Assembly (NCBI GenBank): GCA_902598015.1
Contig: CACJZT010000002.1
Span: 62,001 to 126,000 of the forward strand
Direction of reading: 5' to 3'
DNA length: 64,000 nucleotides
Source of the DNA: an uncultured Pelagibacteraceae bacterium
Lineage (GTDB): Bacteria; Pseudomonadota; Alphaproteobacteria; Pelagibacterales; Pelagibacteraceae
The position numbers were made by a program, and so were the translations under genes. Below the pieces are notes generated by a model, which had not been told where the DNA came from, made no database searches, and saw nothing but the letters and a program-made list of their open reading frames with translations. The first letter of the stretch is position 1. Every line of letters starts with the position of its first letter. Below are positions 9,404-24,235 of the stretch, one piece after another.

Positions 9404-9726
9404 TAAACTTGTTTCTCCGGCATATGTACAGTTAAACCATCTAAATCGTCTGAGATTATTAATTGACAACTTAATCTACTATTAGATTTAGGTTCAAAGG
9501 CTTGATCTAACATATCATCTTCGCCCATTTCTTTTTCTGGGAGTTTTTTGAACCATTCATCATCATTAATATATACATGACAAGTTGCACATGACATTCC
9601 ACCTCCACAATCTGCATCTATGCCTGGAATATCATTTTGTATAGCACCTTCCATTACACTAAGACCATTAGCAACATCAGCCTCATGTTCAGTGCCATTG
9701 AATTCTATATATTTGATTTTTGCCAT
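9403..9726 (-). CDS. 2Fe-2S ferredoxin (adrenodoxin type)
   Basis: DADCGGGMSCATCHVYI ... LSCQL cluster ligands. Confidence 0.93.
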   Translation of the reverse strand: MAKIKYIEFNGTEHEADVANGLSVMEGAIQNDIPGIDADCGGGMSCATCHVYINDDEWFKKLPEKEMGEDDMLDQAFEPKSNSRLSCQLIISDDLDGLTVHMPEKQV

Positions 9727-9803
9727 ATTTAATAAATAATTCTTATAAACTAATTTGCGACTGCGGCAAATTTTTGAAATTTAGCATTTTCTATTTTTAG
9801 TCC

Positions 9804-9847
9804 AAAAAAAAAGGCAGGTATGTTTTAGCATACCCGCCTCTTTTTTT
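9804..9847 (-). terminator. intrinsic terminator of the proteorhodopsin transcript
   Basis: Minus strand reads GGCGGGTATG-CTAAAA-CATACCTGCC (10-bp stem with one wobble) followed by a T tract. A's on the other side suggest possible bidirectionality. Confidence 0.85.
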
Positions 9848-9862
9848 AATATTAAAAGCTAA

Positions 9863-10633
9863 TTATCTAGCTCGTGCTCCACCTTGTGAAACTGCTGCTG
9901 ACCAGATTACTAGACCAAAAGCAATTTTGTTGATGAAGTCTGCTAAGTTGTAAATCACGTTCAATGAGTTAGCGTCTACTCCACCTACTAGGTATCCAAA
10001 AATGTAACCTAATGGATAAATAGCCCAACCAATTGTTACGATCATTCTCATAGCGCCCCATGCAGTTGCTAATGGCTTGTTTCCAGTTTTAGCTGCAATT
10101 TTTCCAGCTTCACCAGAGAATACTTCATATAAGATGTAGATCCATCCAGCCATACCGACTATGAAACCAAGCATAGCATTGATGTAACCTGCTTCTCCTA
10201 AGTATCCACCAATTAACATCACAAGCGAACCAATTAATAATCTCCAGAAGATTGCTCCTGGGATTTTCTTAACTGCTGCTAGAATTAAGTAAAACTCGAT
10301 CATTTGTAATGGTACAGTGATTAACCAATCAATATATCTATATACTGTTGGAGAATCTCCAGTCATTACCCATACATCTCTCATGTACATGTAGTGAATG
10401 AATGCAACACCAGTTACAAGACCAGCTACTGTTACTGAAGTTTTCCAGCCTGCTGCAACAGTATTTCTTTCCATGAAGAAGAATACTGTAGCTGCTGCCA
10501 TACCCATTGCGATTACCCAAAAGGAAATCCCAACGAAGTCGTCAGAAGCTAACATAGCAGTTGCTGCGTTTGCTGCACCAGTAAGACCAAATAGAGCCAC
10601 TGCTGCTAATGCAAACATTTTAAGTTTTTTCAT
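9863..10633 (-). CDS. proteorhodopsin, light-driven proton pump, predicted blue-absorbing
   Basis: Signal peptide plus seven TM helices; YRYIDWLITVPLQMIEF gives Asp and Glu equivalent to D97/E108 and Gln at the 105-equivalent; Schiff-base Lys in DFINKIAFGLVIW. Confidence 0.97.
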   Translation of the reverse strand: MKKLKMFALAAVALFGLTGAANAATAMLASDDFVGISFWVIAMGMAAATVFFFMERNTVAAGWKTSVTVAGLVTGVAFIHYMYMRDVWVMTGDSPTVYRYIDWLITVPLQMIEFYLILAAVKKIPGAIFWRLLIGSLVMLIGGYLGEAGYINAMLGFIVGMAGWIYILYEVFSGEAGKIAAKTGNKPLATAWGAMRMIVTIGWAIYPLGYIFGYLVGGVDANSLNVIYNLADFINKIAFGLVIWSAAVSQGGARAR

Positions 10634-10847
10634 AAAAAACTCCCTCTCGTTAGTTTTTTTTAGTTTAAATTTAAACTACGGACAAACCACAAAGGTTTCT
10701 CCAAAGTTAGTGGCTTAATATCAAATTAAATTAGTTTGTTGAAGACTTTTTGCCGCGTTATAAGTGTTGATTTTACTGACTTTTTAAAATTAAATACAAC
10801 CTGTTGCATAAATTCAATAGAAAAATGACACCAAATAGCAAATCAAA

Positions 10848-12743
10848 ATGAATAGAAATTACAAAGAAATTTACGACGAATCTCTAAAAAATCCTGAGGA
10901 ATTTTGGCAGAAAGTTTCTGAAGATGTGTTTTGGTTCAAAAAACCGACTAAGATTTTAAAAAAAGACAACCCTCCTTTCTATAAATGGTTTGAAGATGGT
11001 GTAACAAATACATGCTACAACGCCTTAGACCTTCACATTGATCAAGGAAGAGGTGATAAAACTGCTTTAATCTATGACAGTCCTATAACAGAAAGTAAAG
11101 CAAAGTTCACTTTTAAAGAATTAAAAGAAAAAGTTTCAAAATTTGCAGGCGCTTTAGATAAGCAAGGGGTTAAAAAAGGAGATCGTGTAATAATTTATAT
11201 GCCGATGATACCAGAAGCGGTAGTTGCGATGCTCGCATGTGGTAGAATTGGAGCAATTCACTCTGTTGTATTCGGTGGTTTTGCCTCAAATGAATTAGCT
11301 AGCAGAATTGATGATAGTAAAGCTAAAATTCTAATTACAGCATCATGTGGATTTGAGCCTGGAAGAACAGTTGAATATAGACCACTTGTAGATGGAGCTT
11401 TAAAATTAGCAAAACACCAAGTTGAAAAAGTAATATTATTTCAAAGAAAAGGACACGAGGTAAAATTAAATAAACCATTAGAAATAAGTTGGGATGAAGC
11501 ACTATCTGGAGCAGATGATAAAGATTGCGTTGAGATGGGTGCCAATGATTATGCTTACATCCTTTATACTTCAGGAACCACTGGTATTCCAAAGGGGATT
11601 GTTCGAGATATTGGTGGTCACATAGTTGCTCTTAAATGGACAATGAAAAATATTTATAACATTGATCAAGATGATGTATGGTGGTCAGCAAGTGATATTG
11701 GTTGGATAGTAGGACATTCCTATATTGTCTATGCACCATTATTCAAAGGATGTGCAACACTTCTATTTGAAGGAAAACCTGTAGGCACCCCAGATGCTGG
11801 AGTATTTTGGAGAATAATCTCAGAATATAAAATTAAATCCTTATTCACAGCGCCAACTGCATTTAGAGCAATTAAAAAAGAAGATCCAGAAGGTAAGTTT
11901 TTTTCTAAATATGATTTAAGTTCATTTGAGTCATTATTTTTAGCAGGTGAAAGAGCAGACCCTGATACTATTAAATGGGCTGAGAATTTACTTAAAGTTC
12001 CCGTAATTGACCATTGGTGGCAAACTGAAACGAGTTGGGCGATAAGTTCAAATTGTACTGGAATAGAAATGCAAGAAACAAAATATGGTTCTGCATGCAA
12101 AGCAGTCCCAGGTTATGATGTAAAAATAATTAAACCCGATCAAACAATAGCTAAACCAAATGAGATGGGAGATATTGTTGTTAAACTTCCATTGCCGCCA
12201 GGTACGTTCCCAACTTTGTGGAATGCAGATGAGAGATATAAAGAAAATTATATGTCAAATTATAATGGCTACTACCAAACTTACGATGCTGGGCATATTG
12301 ATGATGACGGATATATTTGGATTATGTCGAGAACAGATGACATAATAAATGTTGCAGGTCATAGACTTTCAACTGGTGCAATAGAGGAAGTTTTGTCTGA
12401 ACATCAGTCAGTTGCTGAATGTGCAGTGATAGGAATAAAAGATCAGCTGAAAGGACAATTACCAATTGGTTTAATTGCTCTAAAAGCAGGAGTTTCTAAG
12501 GATAATGAGACTATTTCAAAAGAGTGTGTACAAATGGTTAGAGATAAAGTTGGACCTGTTGCAGCTTTTAAAATAGCAATTGTTGTTAAAAGATTACCCA
12601 AAACTAGATCTGGAAAAATTTTAAGAGGAACAATTAGAAAAATTGCTGACAAAGAAGAATATAAAATGCCTGCAACGATTGATGATCCTGTAATTCTTGA
12701 TGAGATAAAGGAAGACTTAAAAAATAGCAGTATTTTAAAATAA
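10848..12743 (+). CDS. prpE: propionyl-CoA/acetyl-CoA synthetase-like acyl-CoA ligase
   Basis: YILYTSGTTGIPKGIVRD AMP-binding motif, DHWWQTETSWAI, KTRSGKILRGTIRKIAD. Confidence 0.88.
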   Translation: MNRNYKEIYDESLKNPEEFWQKVSEDVFWFKKPTKILKKDNPPFYKWFEDGVTNTCYNALDLHIDQGRGDKTALIYDSPITESKAKFTFKELKEKVSKFAGALDKQGVKKGDRVIIYMPMIPEAVVAMLACGRIGAIHSVVFGGFASNELASRIDDSKAKILITASCGFEPGRTVEYRPLVDGALKLAKHQVEKVILFQRKGHEVKLNKPLEISWDEALSGADDKDCVEMGANDYAYILYTSGTTGIPKGIVRDIGGHIVALKWTMKNIYNIDQDDVWWSASDIGWIVGHSYIVYAPLFKGCATLLFEGKPVGTPDAGVFWRIISEYKIKSLFTAPTAFRAIKKEDPEGKFFSKYDLSSFESLFLAGERADPDTIKWAENLLKVPVIDHWWQTETSWAISSNCTGIEMQETKYGSACKAVPGYDVKIIKPDQTIAKPNEMGDIVVKLPLPPGTFPTLWNADERYKENYMSNYNGYYQTYDAGHIDDDGYIWIMSRTDDIINVAGHRLSTGAIEEVLSEHQSVAECAVIGIKDQLKGQLPIGLIALKAGVSKDNETISKECVQMVRDKVGPVAAFKIAIVVKRLPKTRSGKILRGTIRKIADKEEYKMPATIDDPVILDEIKEDLKNSSILK

Positions 12744-13075
12744 TGCTTAAGACATATCTTTTTTTAGTAGGAGCAATTATCTGTGAAGTTTGTGGAACAA
12801 TGCTTCTTCCTGTCACACAAAACTTCACAAAAGTAACACCAACAGTATTTTTGGCTGGATTTTACTTATCTGCTTTTTATTTACTTACGTTTGTTGTTGA
12901 TAAATTACCAATTGCAATTGTTTATGGAACATGGAGTGGGCTTGGTATTTTTACTATTGCAATATTGGGCTATATATTTTTTAAACAATCTTTAAGTTGG
13001 CAGGCTATATTGGGTATGTTTCTAATCGTTATTGGAGTAACACTTGTAAACATGTATTCAACTAAAACTATATAA
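12743..13075 (+). CDS. small multidrug resistance (EmrE-like) transporter
   Basis: 110 aa, four TM; membrane Glu in GAIICEVCGT; VYGTWSGLG motif. Confidence 0.85.
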   Translation: MLKTYLFLVGAIICEVCGTMLLPVTQNFTKVTPTVFLAGFYLSAFYLLTFVVDKLPIAIVYGTWSGLGIFTIAILGYIFFKQSLSWQAILGMFLIVIGVTLVNMYSTKTI

Positions 13076-13076
13076 C

Positions 13077-14387
13077 TCAATCAAAAAGAATTGGTTTGCC
13101 AGATGGGTCTCCTAAAATTTCATCTTCTTTCATTTTAATATCCCCATTAATAATTGTATAAACAGGTGAACCTTTAAATTTATAGCCGTCAAACGGGCTC
13201 CATCCACATTTACTGTGAATATTTTTGTTTTTTATTTCAATTGTTCTATTCATATCTATTATTGTAAAATCTGCATCATAATCTTTTTTGATAAATCCCT
13301 TATTTTTAATACCAAATACTGAAACTGGATTTTCACAAAGAAGTTTGATCAGCTGATCTAAAGTAAGTTTTTTGTCATTCACATGATTTAGCATTACGGG
13401 TAATAATGTTTGTACACCTGGCATACCAGATGGTGATTGAGGATATTCTTTTAATTTGTTTTCTTTTAAGTGCGGTGCATGGTCTGAACCGATAGTATCA
13501 TTATAGTTATTTCGAATAGCGTACCACAATCTATCATAATGAGACTTGTCTCTCAAAGGAGGGTTCATCTGCGCAAAGGTTCCAAGTTTGTCATAACAAT
13601 CTGGTGCATATATTGTTAGATGTTGTGGAGTAATTTCAAAAGTTATGTTTCCTTTATTTTGAGAAAGGAAATCTACCTCTTCTTTTGTTGTAACATGTAA
13701 TATGTGTGCTTTTTTATTAAGTCTTTTAGCAATCCTAACAATCCTTCTTGTAGACGACATTGCACATTCTTCATTCCTCCATATAGGATGTGTATGTACA
13801 TTGCCTTTTTCAATTAATTTTTTTCTCAAGTTAATTATTTCTTCATCTTCCGAATGAACTGCAACTATTTTTGAGGTATTCTGAAAGACTTTTTCGATAT
13901 CTTCTTCTTTATCAACTAATAGATTTCCAGTTGAGGAACCTGCAAAAAGTTTTACTCCACAACATCCATCTAAACCTTTAAGTTTTGCTAGATCAGAGGA
14001 ATTATCTGGTGTTGCTCCAAAATAAAAAGCATAATTTGAGTACATCCTATTTTTCGCAAGATTTAGCTTATTATTAAATTCTTTCATATTTGCTGTTGGG
14101 GGATTTGTATTTGGCATCTCAAAAACACTTGTTATACCACCAGCAATAGCTGCTTTACTTCCAGTATGTAAGTCTTCTGCATTAGTTGATCCGGGCTCAC
14201 GAAAATGAACTTGAGTATCCATACAGCCCGGTAAAACTAGTAAATTGCTTGCATCAATAGTTTCTTTGCTTTGTTCGTTACTTAAATCACCAATTATTGA
14301 GATTTTTCCATGCTGAATACCAATATTAGTCTTAGTAAGTTTTCTGTCGATATAACACTCTCCATTTTTTATAATAAGATCTAACAT
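13077..14387 (-). CDS. pyrC: dihydroorotase
   Basis: PGCMDTQVHFREPG, AVHSEDEE, IGSDHAPHLKENK metal-site motifs. Confidence 0.88.
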   Translation of the reverse strand: MLDLIIKNGECYIDRKLTKTNIGIQHGKISIIGDLSNEQSKETIDASNLLVLPGCMDTQVHFREPGSTNAEDLHTGSKAAIAGGITSVFEMPNTNPPTANMKEFNNKLNLAKNRMYSNYAFYFGATPDNSSDLAKLKGLDGCCGVKLFAGSSTGNLLVDKEEDIEKVFQNTSKIVAVHSEDEEIINLRKKLIEKGNVHTHPIWRNEECAMSSTRRIVRIAKRLNKKAHILHVTTKEEVDFLSQNKGNITFEITPQHLTIYAPDCYDKLGTFAQMNPPLRDKSHYDRLWYAIRNNYNDTIGSDHAPHLKENKLKEYPQSPSGMPGVQTLLPVMLNHVNDKKLTLDQLIKLLCENPVSVFGIKNKGFIKKDYDADFTIIDMNRTIEIKNKNIHSKCGWSPFDGYKFKGSPVYTIINGDIKMKEDEILGDPSGKPILFD

Positions 14388-14430
14388 TTTAAGAAATTGT
14401 TATTATATTATTCTCTAGTATCTATCAATC

Positions 14431-15321
14431 ATGAAAAAAAATAATGTTTATATATTGGAGGACAGAGGACTTTTATATATTTCTGGTGAAGACTGTAAAG
14501 AATTTCTGCAAAATATAATTACAAATAATATTAACAAAGTAGATGAAAAAAATTCTTGTTACTCTGCTTTACTTACTCCACAGGGAAAATATTTATATGA
14601 TTTCAATATATTAAAACATAAATCTGGATATTTTTTAGACTGTGAAAGAAAAAATATAGATAATTTATTTAGCCAATTAAATTTATATAAACTTAGATCA
14701 AAAGTAGAAATTTTAAATTTAAGTAATGAATTTGTAATCGCAGTTATTAGCAAAGAAAGATTTTTGGATTTAGAAAATTCAAGCTCTAATCTTGGTTGTA
14801 CAATTAAATTTAGAGAGGATAGTATTTTTTTAGATCCAAGAAATATGGAGCTTGGAGCAAGAATAGTAACTAATTTAGAAAAATTATATTTATCATTAAA
14901 AAAACTTGGACTTCAAAGTGCAGATAAAAATGAATATTACAAATTAAGTCATAAAATTGGTATTCCACAAAATAATACTGAAAAACTTCAAAATAAACTT
15001 TTTGGCGTTGAATGTAACTTTGATGAATTAAATGCAATAGATTTTAAAAAAGGTTGTTACATAGGCCAAGAAAATACTGCCAGAATTAAATTAAAAGATA
15101 AATTAAATAAACGTCTACTACCGATTGAGGTAATAAAGGGTGATCTAAACAATGATATCATAGAATTTGAGAAAGATGAAATAGGAAAAGTTTTAATAAA
15201 TGATGATTATCCGTACGCTATTATCAAAATTAAAAATGAAAAATTTGATTTTGGCAAAACTTTTAATTGTGGTTCCGCTAAAGTTAAAATTAAGAAACCC
15301 GATTGGCTAGAAATTACTTAA
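14431..15321 (+). CDS. ygfZ: YgfZ/GcvT-like folate-binding protein
   Basis: KKGCYIGQENTARI signature (K-G-C-Y-x-G-Q-E). Confidence 0.88.
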   Translation: MKKNNVYILEDRGLLYISGEDCKEFLQNIITNNINKVDEKNSCYSALLTPQGKYLYDFNILKHKSGYFLDCERKNIDNLFSQLNLYKLRSKVEILNLSNEFVIAVISKERFLDLENSSSNLGCTIKFREDSIFLDPRNMELGARIVTNLEKLYLSLKKLGLQSADKNEYYKLSHKIGIPQNNTEKLQNKLFGVECNFDELNAIDFKKGCYIGQENTARIKLKDKLNKRLLPIEVIKGDLNNDIIEFEKDEIGKVLINDDYPYAIIKIKNEKFDFGKTFNCGSAKVKIKKPDWLEIT

Positions 15322-15685
15322 TAAATTTAGATAAATCTGGTTTAAAATAATTTGGACCTTTCATAACTTTACCCTGATCATTATAAATAGGTTTTCCATC
15401 ATTTCCTAACTTGCTCATATTAGAATTTTGAACTTCTTCAAAACAAGCATCTAGATTAATGCCAAATGCATGCCCAGCACCATAAGTTACATACAATATA
15501 TCAGTTAAAGCATCTGCGGCTTCTAAAAGATCATTATTTTCTAAAGCCTGTTTAAATTCATCTAACTCCTCTTTAATTAAATTGTACCTAAGCATATTAA
15601 TTTTATCAGAACTGAAAGATGGTCTTGATTTGACTTCTTGCCCAAAAGTCTCCATAAAATTTTTTACTTTTTGAAAATTTGTCAT
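15314..15685 (-). CDS. MazG-like / all-alpha NTP pyrophosphohydrolase
   Basis: LIKEELDEFKQAL ... EAADALTDILYVTYGAG (EExxE...ExxD) motif. Confidence 0.8.
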   Translation of the reverse strand: MTNFQKVKNFMETFGQEVKSRPSFSSDKINMLRYNLIKEELDEFKQALENNDLLEAADALTDILYVTYGAGHAFGINLDACFEEVQNSNMSKLGNDGKPIYNDQGKVMKGPNYFKPDLSKFIK

Positions 15686-15746
15686 TTTACTCCTGTAAGA
15701 TTAATAGAAACTAGTATATAAGTTATTTGGTTAATTTTTCAAACAA

Positions 15747-17135
15747 ATGAAAACAAGAAATGAATATGATAGTATCGGTAGCCTAAAGGTGCCAAATGAT
15801 AAATATTGGGGTGCCTCAACTCAAAGATCAAAAAAGTTTTTTAATATTGGTAAAATATATGTTCCAGAGTCAATTATAAGATCAATTGCAATCATTAAGA
15901 GAAGTGCTGCTATAGTTCATCAAAAAGATGGGTTAATTTCATCCAAAATTTCAAATGCAATAATTAAAGCATCAAATGAAGTCATAAGTGGTAAAATGAA
16001 TGAAAATTTTCCTCTAAAAGTTTGGCAAACAGGTTCTGGTACACAAACAAATATGAATGTTAATGAAGTAATTGCTAATAGAGCTATTGAAATCTTAAAG
16101 GGTAAAAAGGGATCAAAAAAACCAGTTCATCCAAATGATCATGTGAATAAATCTCAATCCACAAATGATGTTTTTCCCACAGCAATGCATATTTCTGTAG
16201 CAACAGAAACATTGAATAAACTTTTGCCTAATTTAAATTTACTTAAAAGTTCCTTAAATATTAAAAGTAAAGAGTTTAATAATATTGTTAAGATTGGAAG
16301 AACTCATCTGCAAGATGCAACACCATTATCTTTAGGTCAAGAATTTTCTGGTTACTACGAACAAGTGAGAAAAAGTATAGATAGAATTTCATATTGTTTA
16401 AATGATATTTATTATTTAGCACAAGGAGGAACAGCAGTAGGAACAGGAATAAATTCGAAAAAAAATTTTGACAAAAAAATAATTAATGAAATCAAAAAAT
16501 TTTGTAAAATAAAATTTAAACCTGCGCCAAATAAATTTTCAGAATTGGCAGCACATGATGCTATAGTAAACTTTTCTGGATCATTAAATTCATGTGCAGT
16601 TGCTTTGATGAAGATTTCAAATGATATTAGATTTTTAGGCTCTGGACCAAGGGCAGGTTACGGTGAGCTTATATTACCTGAAAATGAACCAGGATCGTCT
16701 ATAATGCCTGGCAAAGTAAATCCAACTCAATGTGAAGCAGTTACTATGGTTTGTGCAAAAGTCATTGGAAATCATACAGGTATAACTATTGCAGGTAGTC
16801 ATGGCCATTTCGAACTAAATGTATTTAAGCCGCTAATTGCATACAATATTTTGCAATCAATCGATATTTTGGCAGACAGTGTTAAAAATTTCTCCATGTT
16901 CTGTGTCAAAGGAATTAAAGCTAATAAAAAAAGAATAAAAGAACATTTGGACAATTCACTTATGCTTGTAACGGCTTTGGCTCCAAAAATTGGATACGAT
17001 AATGCAGCTAAGATTGCTAAAAAAGCTTTGAAGAATGGCACCAAGTTAAAGGAAGAAGCAATTAAATCAGGTTTAATAAAAGAAAAGGAATATGACTTAT
17101 TAATTAATCCAACAAGAATGATCCGACCATCTTAA
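15747..17135 (+). CDS. fumC: class II fumarate hydratase
   Basis: [44 protein letters not shown] signature. Confidence 0.96.
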   Translation: MKTRNEYDSIGSLKVPNDKYWGASTQRSKKFFNIGKIYVPESIIRSIAIIKRSAAIVHQKDGLISSKISNAIIKASNEVISGKMNENFPLKVWQTGSGTQTNMNVNEVIANRAIEILKGKKGSKKPVHPNDHVNKSQSTNDVFPTAMHISVATETLNKLLPNLNLLKSSLNIKSKEFNNIVKIGRTHLQDATPLSLGQEFSGYYEQVRKSIDRISYCLNDIYYLAQGGTAVGTGINSKKNFDKKIINEIKKFCKIKFKPAPNKFSELAAHDAIVNFSGSLNSCAVALMKISNDIRFLGSGPRAGYGELILPENEPGSSIMPGKVNPTQCEAVTMVCAKVIGNHTGITIAGSHGHFELNVFKPLIAYNILQSIDILADSVKNFSMFCVKGIKANKKRIKEHLDNSLMLVTALAPKIGYDNAAKIAKKALKNGTKLKEEAIKSGLIKEKEYDLLINPTRMIRPS

Positions 17136-18496
17136 TCTATAACTTTTCTAATATGAGACCTTAAATTTTGTATATTCTTTACTAAAAAAAATTCTTCTGA
17201 ATTTTGACTTTCTAAATTATTTATCTTAACATTTTTTATCATAAAATCAGTCTCTCCAATAATTTTTTCTAAATCAAAATATATTTGTTTTATATATTTT
17301 ATTTTTTTTGTTCCTATTTGAAAAACTTTTGCAAATTCTATATGGTTTTCGATATTTAGATGATTTTTTGAAAAAAATTTTAATTCCCCTTGATCCTCAA
17401 TAAAACTTATATTACTTACAATATTTCCAATTTTATCAAGCTGAAATTCTGCTTTCTTTAAAGTTAGAATTTTTTCGTTTATTTCAAATTCTAACTCTCC
17501 ATTTTTAATTAATTTATTATTTAATTCACTTAATTTAACTTTAAAAACTCCATTAAGATTTCCTAAAAAATTCTTATCGTATATTAGTAAATTTGATAAA
17601 AAATTATCTATAATACTTTCTACTTTTTTATTTTTTATTTCAATTCCACCATAAAAATAGAATGGTTTAAGTTGAATTTCACTATCTAGATTAAAATTAG
17701 TATTTGCTTTATTTGATGAGATTATTTGAATTTTATTTTTATTAAATTCTAGATCATACTTTAATTTATCCTGTCCATAAATTATTTTTGTTTGGATGTT
17801 AAATTGTTTATTTTCTTTAAATTTAAAGATATTTTTTATTTCAATATTTGGATTAAAAATATTTATAGAATTAAGACTCTGATATGGTAGATCGTAATTC
17901 CTTTTCCATTCTGATTTAAAATTTAAACCAAAAATTTTACCATCTATATCAAAATTTTTAGTTCTAGATTTATCATTTATTTTTAGTGATATTTTTTTTA
18001 CTGGAGATATTAAAATTACCTCTTTTTCTTTACCATTTAAAAATATTTTACAGTTATTAAATATAATTGGCTTGTTAATTTTTTGATATAAATATTTTCT
18101 TATTTCATTTATATCAGTCAACTCAAGATATAAATTTGTTTTTGAAATTTCAGTAGAAAGCAAATTATCAAAAGTCCTAAGGTAAATATCTCTCAAAGAA
18201 ATAAAAATTTTTAAATTTGAAGTATTTATAAAGTCATCAATTTCTTCTGCTTGAGACAAATTAATTGAAGCTTTTTCCACCAATATATGTGGTTTTGGAA
18301 ATGGCTTATACGAAACTTTTCCAGATGATTTTAAATAAATCTTAAAATTTTTATAAAAATTTTTTTCTAAAATATTAACTTTACTTTTATAATTAAATAA
18401 AACTGGTAAACATAAAATAGTGAGTGATGAAAAAATTATAGCTATTGCGGCTAAAATTAATGTGAAAGTTATTTTATTTTGCTTAATTTTGTTCAT
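17132..18496 (-). CDS. AsmA-like membrane-anchored envelope protein
   Basis: N-terminal TM helix followed by long low-complexity beta-rich region with AsmA-type organisation ([28 protein letters not shown]). Confidence 0.55.
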   Translation of the reverse strand: MNKIKQNKITFTLILAAIAIIFSSLTILCLPVLFNYKSKVNILEKNFYKNFKIYLKSSGKVSYKPFPKPHILVEKASINLSQAEEIDDFINTSNLKIFISLRDIYLRTFDNLLSTEISKTNLYLELTDINEIRKYLYQKINKPIIFNNCKIFLNGKEKEVILISPVKKISLKINDKSRTKNFDIDGKIFGLNFKSEWKRNYDLPYQSLNSINIFNPNIEIKNIFKFKENKQFNIQTKIIYGQDKLKYDLEFNKNKIQIISSNKANTNFNLDSEIQLKPFYFYGGIEIKNKKVESIIDNFLSNLLIYDKNFLGNLNGVFKVKLSELNNKLIKNGELEFEINEKILTLKKAEFQLDKIGNIVSNISFIEDQGELKFFSKNHLNIENHIEFAKVFQIGTKKIKYIKQIYFDLEKIIGETDFMIKNVKINNLESQNSEEFFLVKNIQNLRSHIRKVID

Positions 18497-18527
18497 TATA
18501 TAAATAAGGATTATACAATATTAAAAA

Positions 18528-20548
18528 ATGTTAGAATCAGATTATTTGTTAAATTTAAATGAAAAGCAACAAGAAGCGGTGTTGCATCTTGAGGGCCCAC
18601 TTTTGATTGTAGCAGGTGCTGGTTCTGGGAAAACAAAAGTACTGACCTCAAGAATTGCACATATAATCAGAAGTCATAAAGCTTTTTCAAGTCAAATACT
18701 TGCAGTCACTTTCACTAATAAGGCTGCTAAAGAAATGCAAATTAGAGTATCAAAACTACTTAAAAAAGAGGCTACTGGATTACCATGGCTAGGAACATTT
18801 CATTCCATAAGTGCAAAAATTTTAAGAAAACATGCTGAGGCTGTTGGTTTAAAATCAAATTTTACTATTTTAGATCAAGATGATCAAACAAGATTAATCA
18901 AAAATATTTGCAAAGCTGAAAATATAGACATCAAAAAAATTTCACCAAAATATATTTTGGCAGTTATAGATAAATGGAAAAATAAAGGCCTATACCCCAA
19001 AGATGTCATATTAAAAAAAAGAGAAACCTTAGAAAAAAATTTTCTGAATATATATAAGATTTATCAGCAAAAACTAATTGACTTGAATTCTGCTGACTTC
19101 AGCGATCTAATATTACACACAGTCAAAATTTTTGAAAATTATAAGGATATATCATCTATTTACTCAAAAAAATTTAAATATATTTTGGTTGACGAGTATC
19201 AAGATACCAATTTTATTCAAAGTGAATGGCTTAAACATTTGGCTGCAATTAATATGAACTTGTGTTGTGTTGGAGATGATGATCAATCAATTTATAGTTG
19301 GAGAGGTGCTGAAATTAAAAATTTCTTAGATTTTGATAAAATATTTAAAGGTACCAAAATAATAAGATTAGAAAAAAACTATAGGTCAACTCAAAATATT
19401 TTAAATGTTGCTTCAAAATTAATAGAGAATAACCAGAATAGAGTAGGCAAAACTTTGTACACTAATCAAAAAGATGGTGACCTTGTAACTTTAGATTGTT
19501 TTAGAAATGTAAAAGATGAAGCAACAGAAATTAGTTCCACAATAGAAGATTATAAAAAAACTAATTCATTGAATGAGATGGCTATTTTAGTTAGAGCAAT
19601 TTTTCAAACTAGGGAGTTTGAAGAAAGATTTTTAAAAGTGGGAATACCTTATAGAATAATTGGAGGTATTAAATTCTATGAGAGATCAGAAATAAAAGAT
19701 TGTGTAGCTTATTTAAGATGTATACATCAACCTCTAGACGATTTATCTTTTGAAAGAATTGTAAATGTGCCTAAAAGATCAATAGGAGATACAACTATCA
19801 AAACTATTTCAGAATTTGCAAAAAGGAATAATCTTTCACTTGAAATTGCAGCAAGAAAATTAATAGAAATGAATAAAATTAAACCTAAAACTAAAGTAGG
19901 CTTATCTTCATTATTAAATTTACTTGAAAAATGGAGATATGAGCTAAAGAAAAAAATAAATCACAACAAGCTTTTACAGATTGTTTTAGACGAAAGTGGA
20001 TATAGTGAAATGTTAAAAAATAAAAAAGATCTAGAAAATGAAAATAGACTCGAAAATATTAAAGAACTTTTAAATGCCATGAAAGAATTTGATAACCTAG
20101 AAAGCTTTCTAGAGCATGTTGCATTAGCAACTTCATTAGATCAAGACTGGGAGAGCGAAAAAGTTAATTTAATGACACTTCATGCATCCAAAGGATTAGA
20201 ATTTAATATTGTTTATTTACCTGGTTGGGAAGAAGGATTATTTCCTCATCAAAAAAGTATTGAAGAAAAAGGAGAAAATGGACTTGAGGAAGAAAGAAGA
20301 CTTGCATACGTTGGAATAACAAGAGCAAAAAAAATTGCTAAAATTTCTTTTTCTATGAATAGATTTTATCAAGGTGACTGGATAGATGGTATGGCCTCAC
20401 GATTTGTAGATGAACTACCAGATGAATTTATAAAAAAAAATAATAGTTTTAGCAACAATCAAGAAGGGGACTTTGAATTTAATCAAGATATTGATTTTGA
20501 AACTGAAGTTAAAAGTCCAGGATGGATAAGATACCAAAAAAAACTTAA

Positions 20549-20552
<4 letters not shown>
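18528..20552 (+). CDS. uvrD: UvrD/PcrA/Rep family DNA helicase
   Basis: AGAGSGKTKVLTSRIAHII, DEYQDTN, GDDDQSIYSWRGA, YVGITRAKK helicase motifs. Confidence 0.95.

Positions 20553-24235
<3,683 letters not shown>

Noticed and set aside
10338-10718. ORFs overlapping proteorhodopsin (10338-10520 minus, 10398-10718 plus)
   Set aside because: Alternative-frame and antisense openings of a strongly coding gene; low-complexity products.
11335-12100. Antisense ORFs within prpE
   Set aside because: Antisense shadows of a well-supported coding frame.
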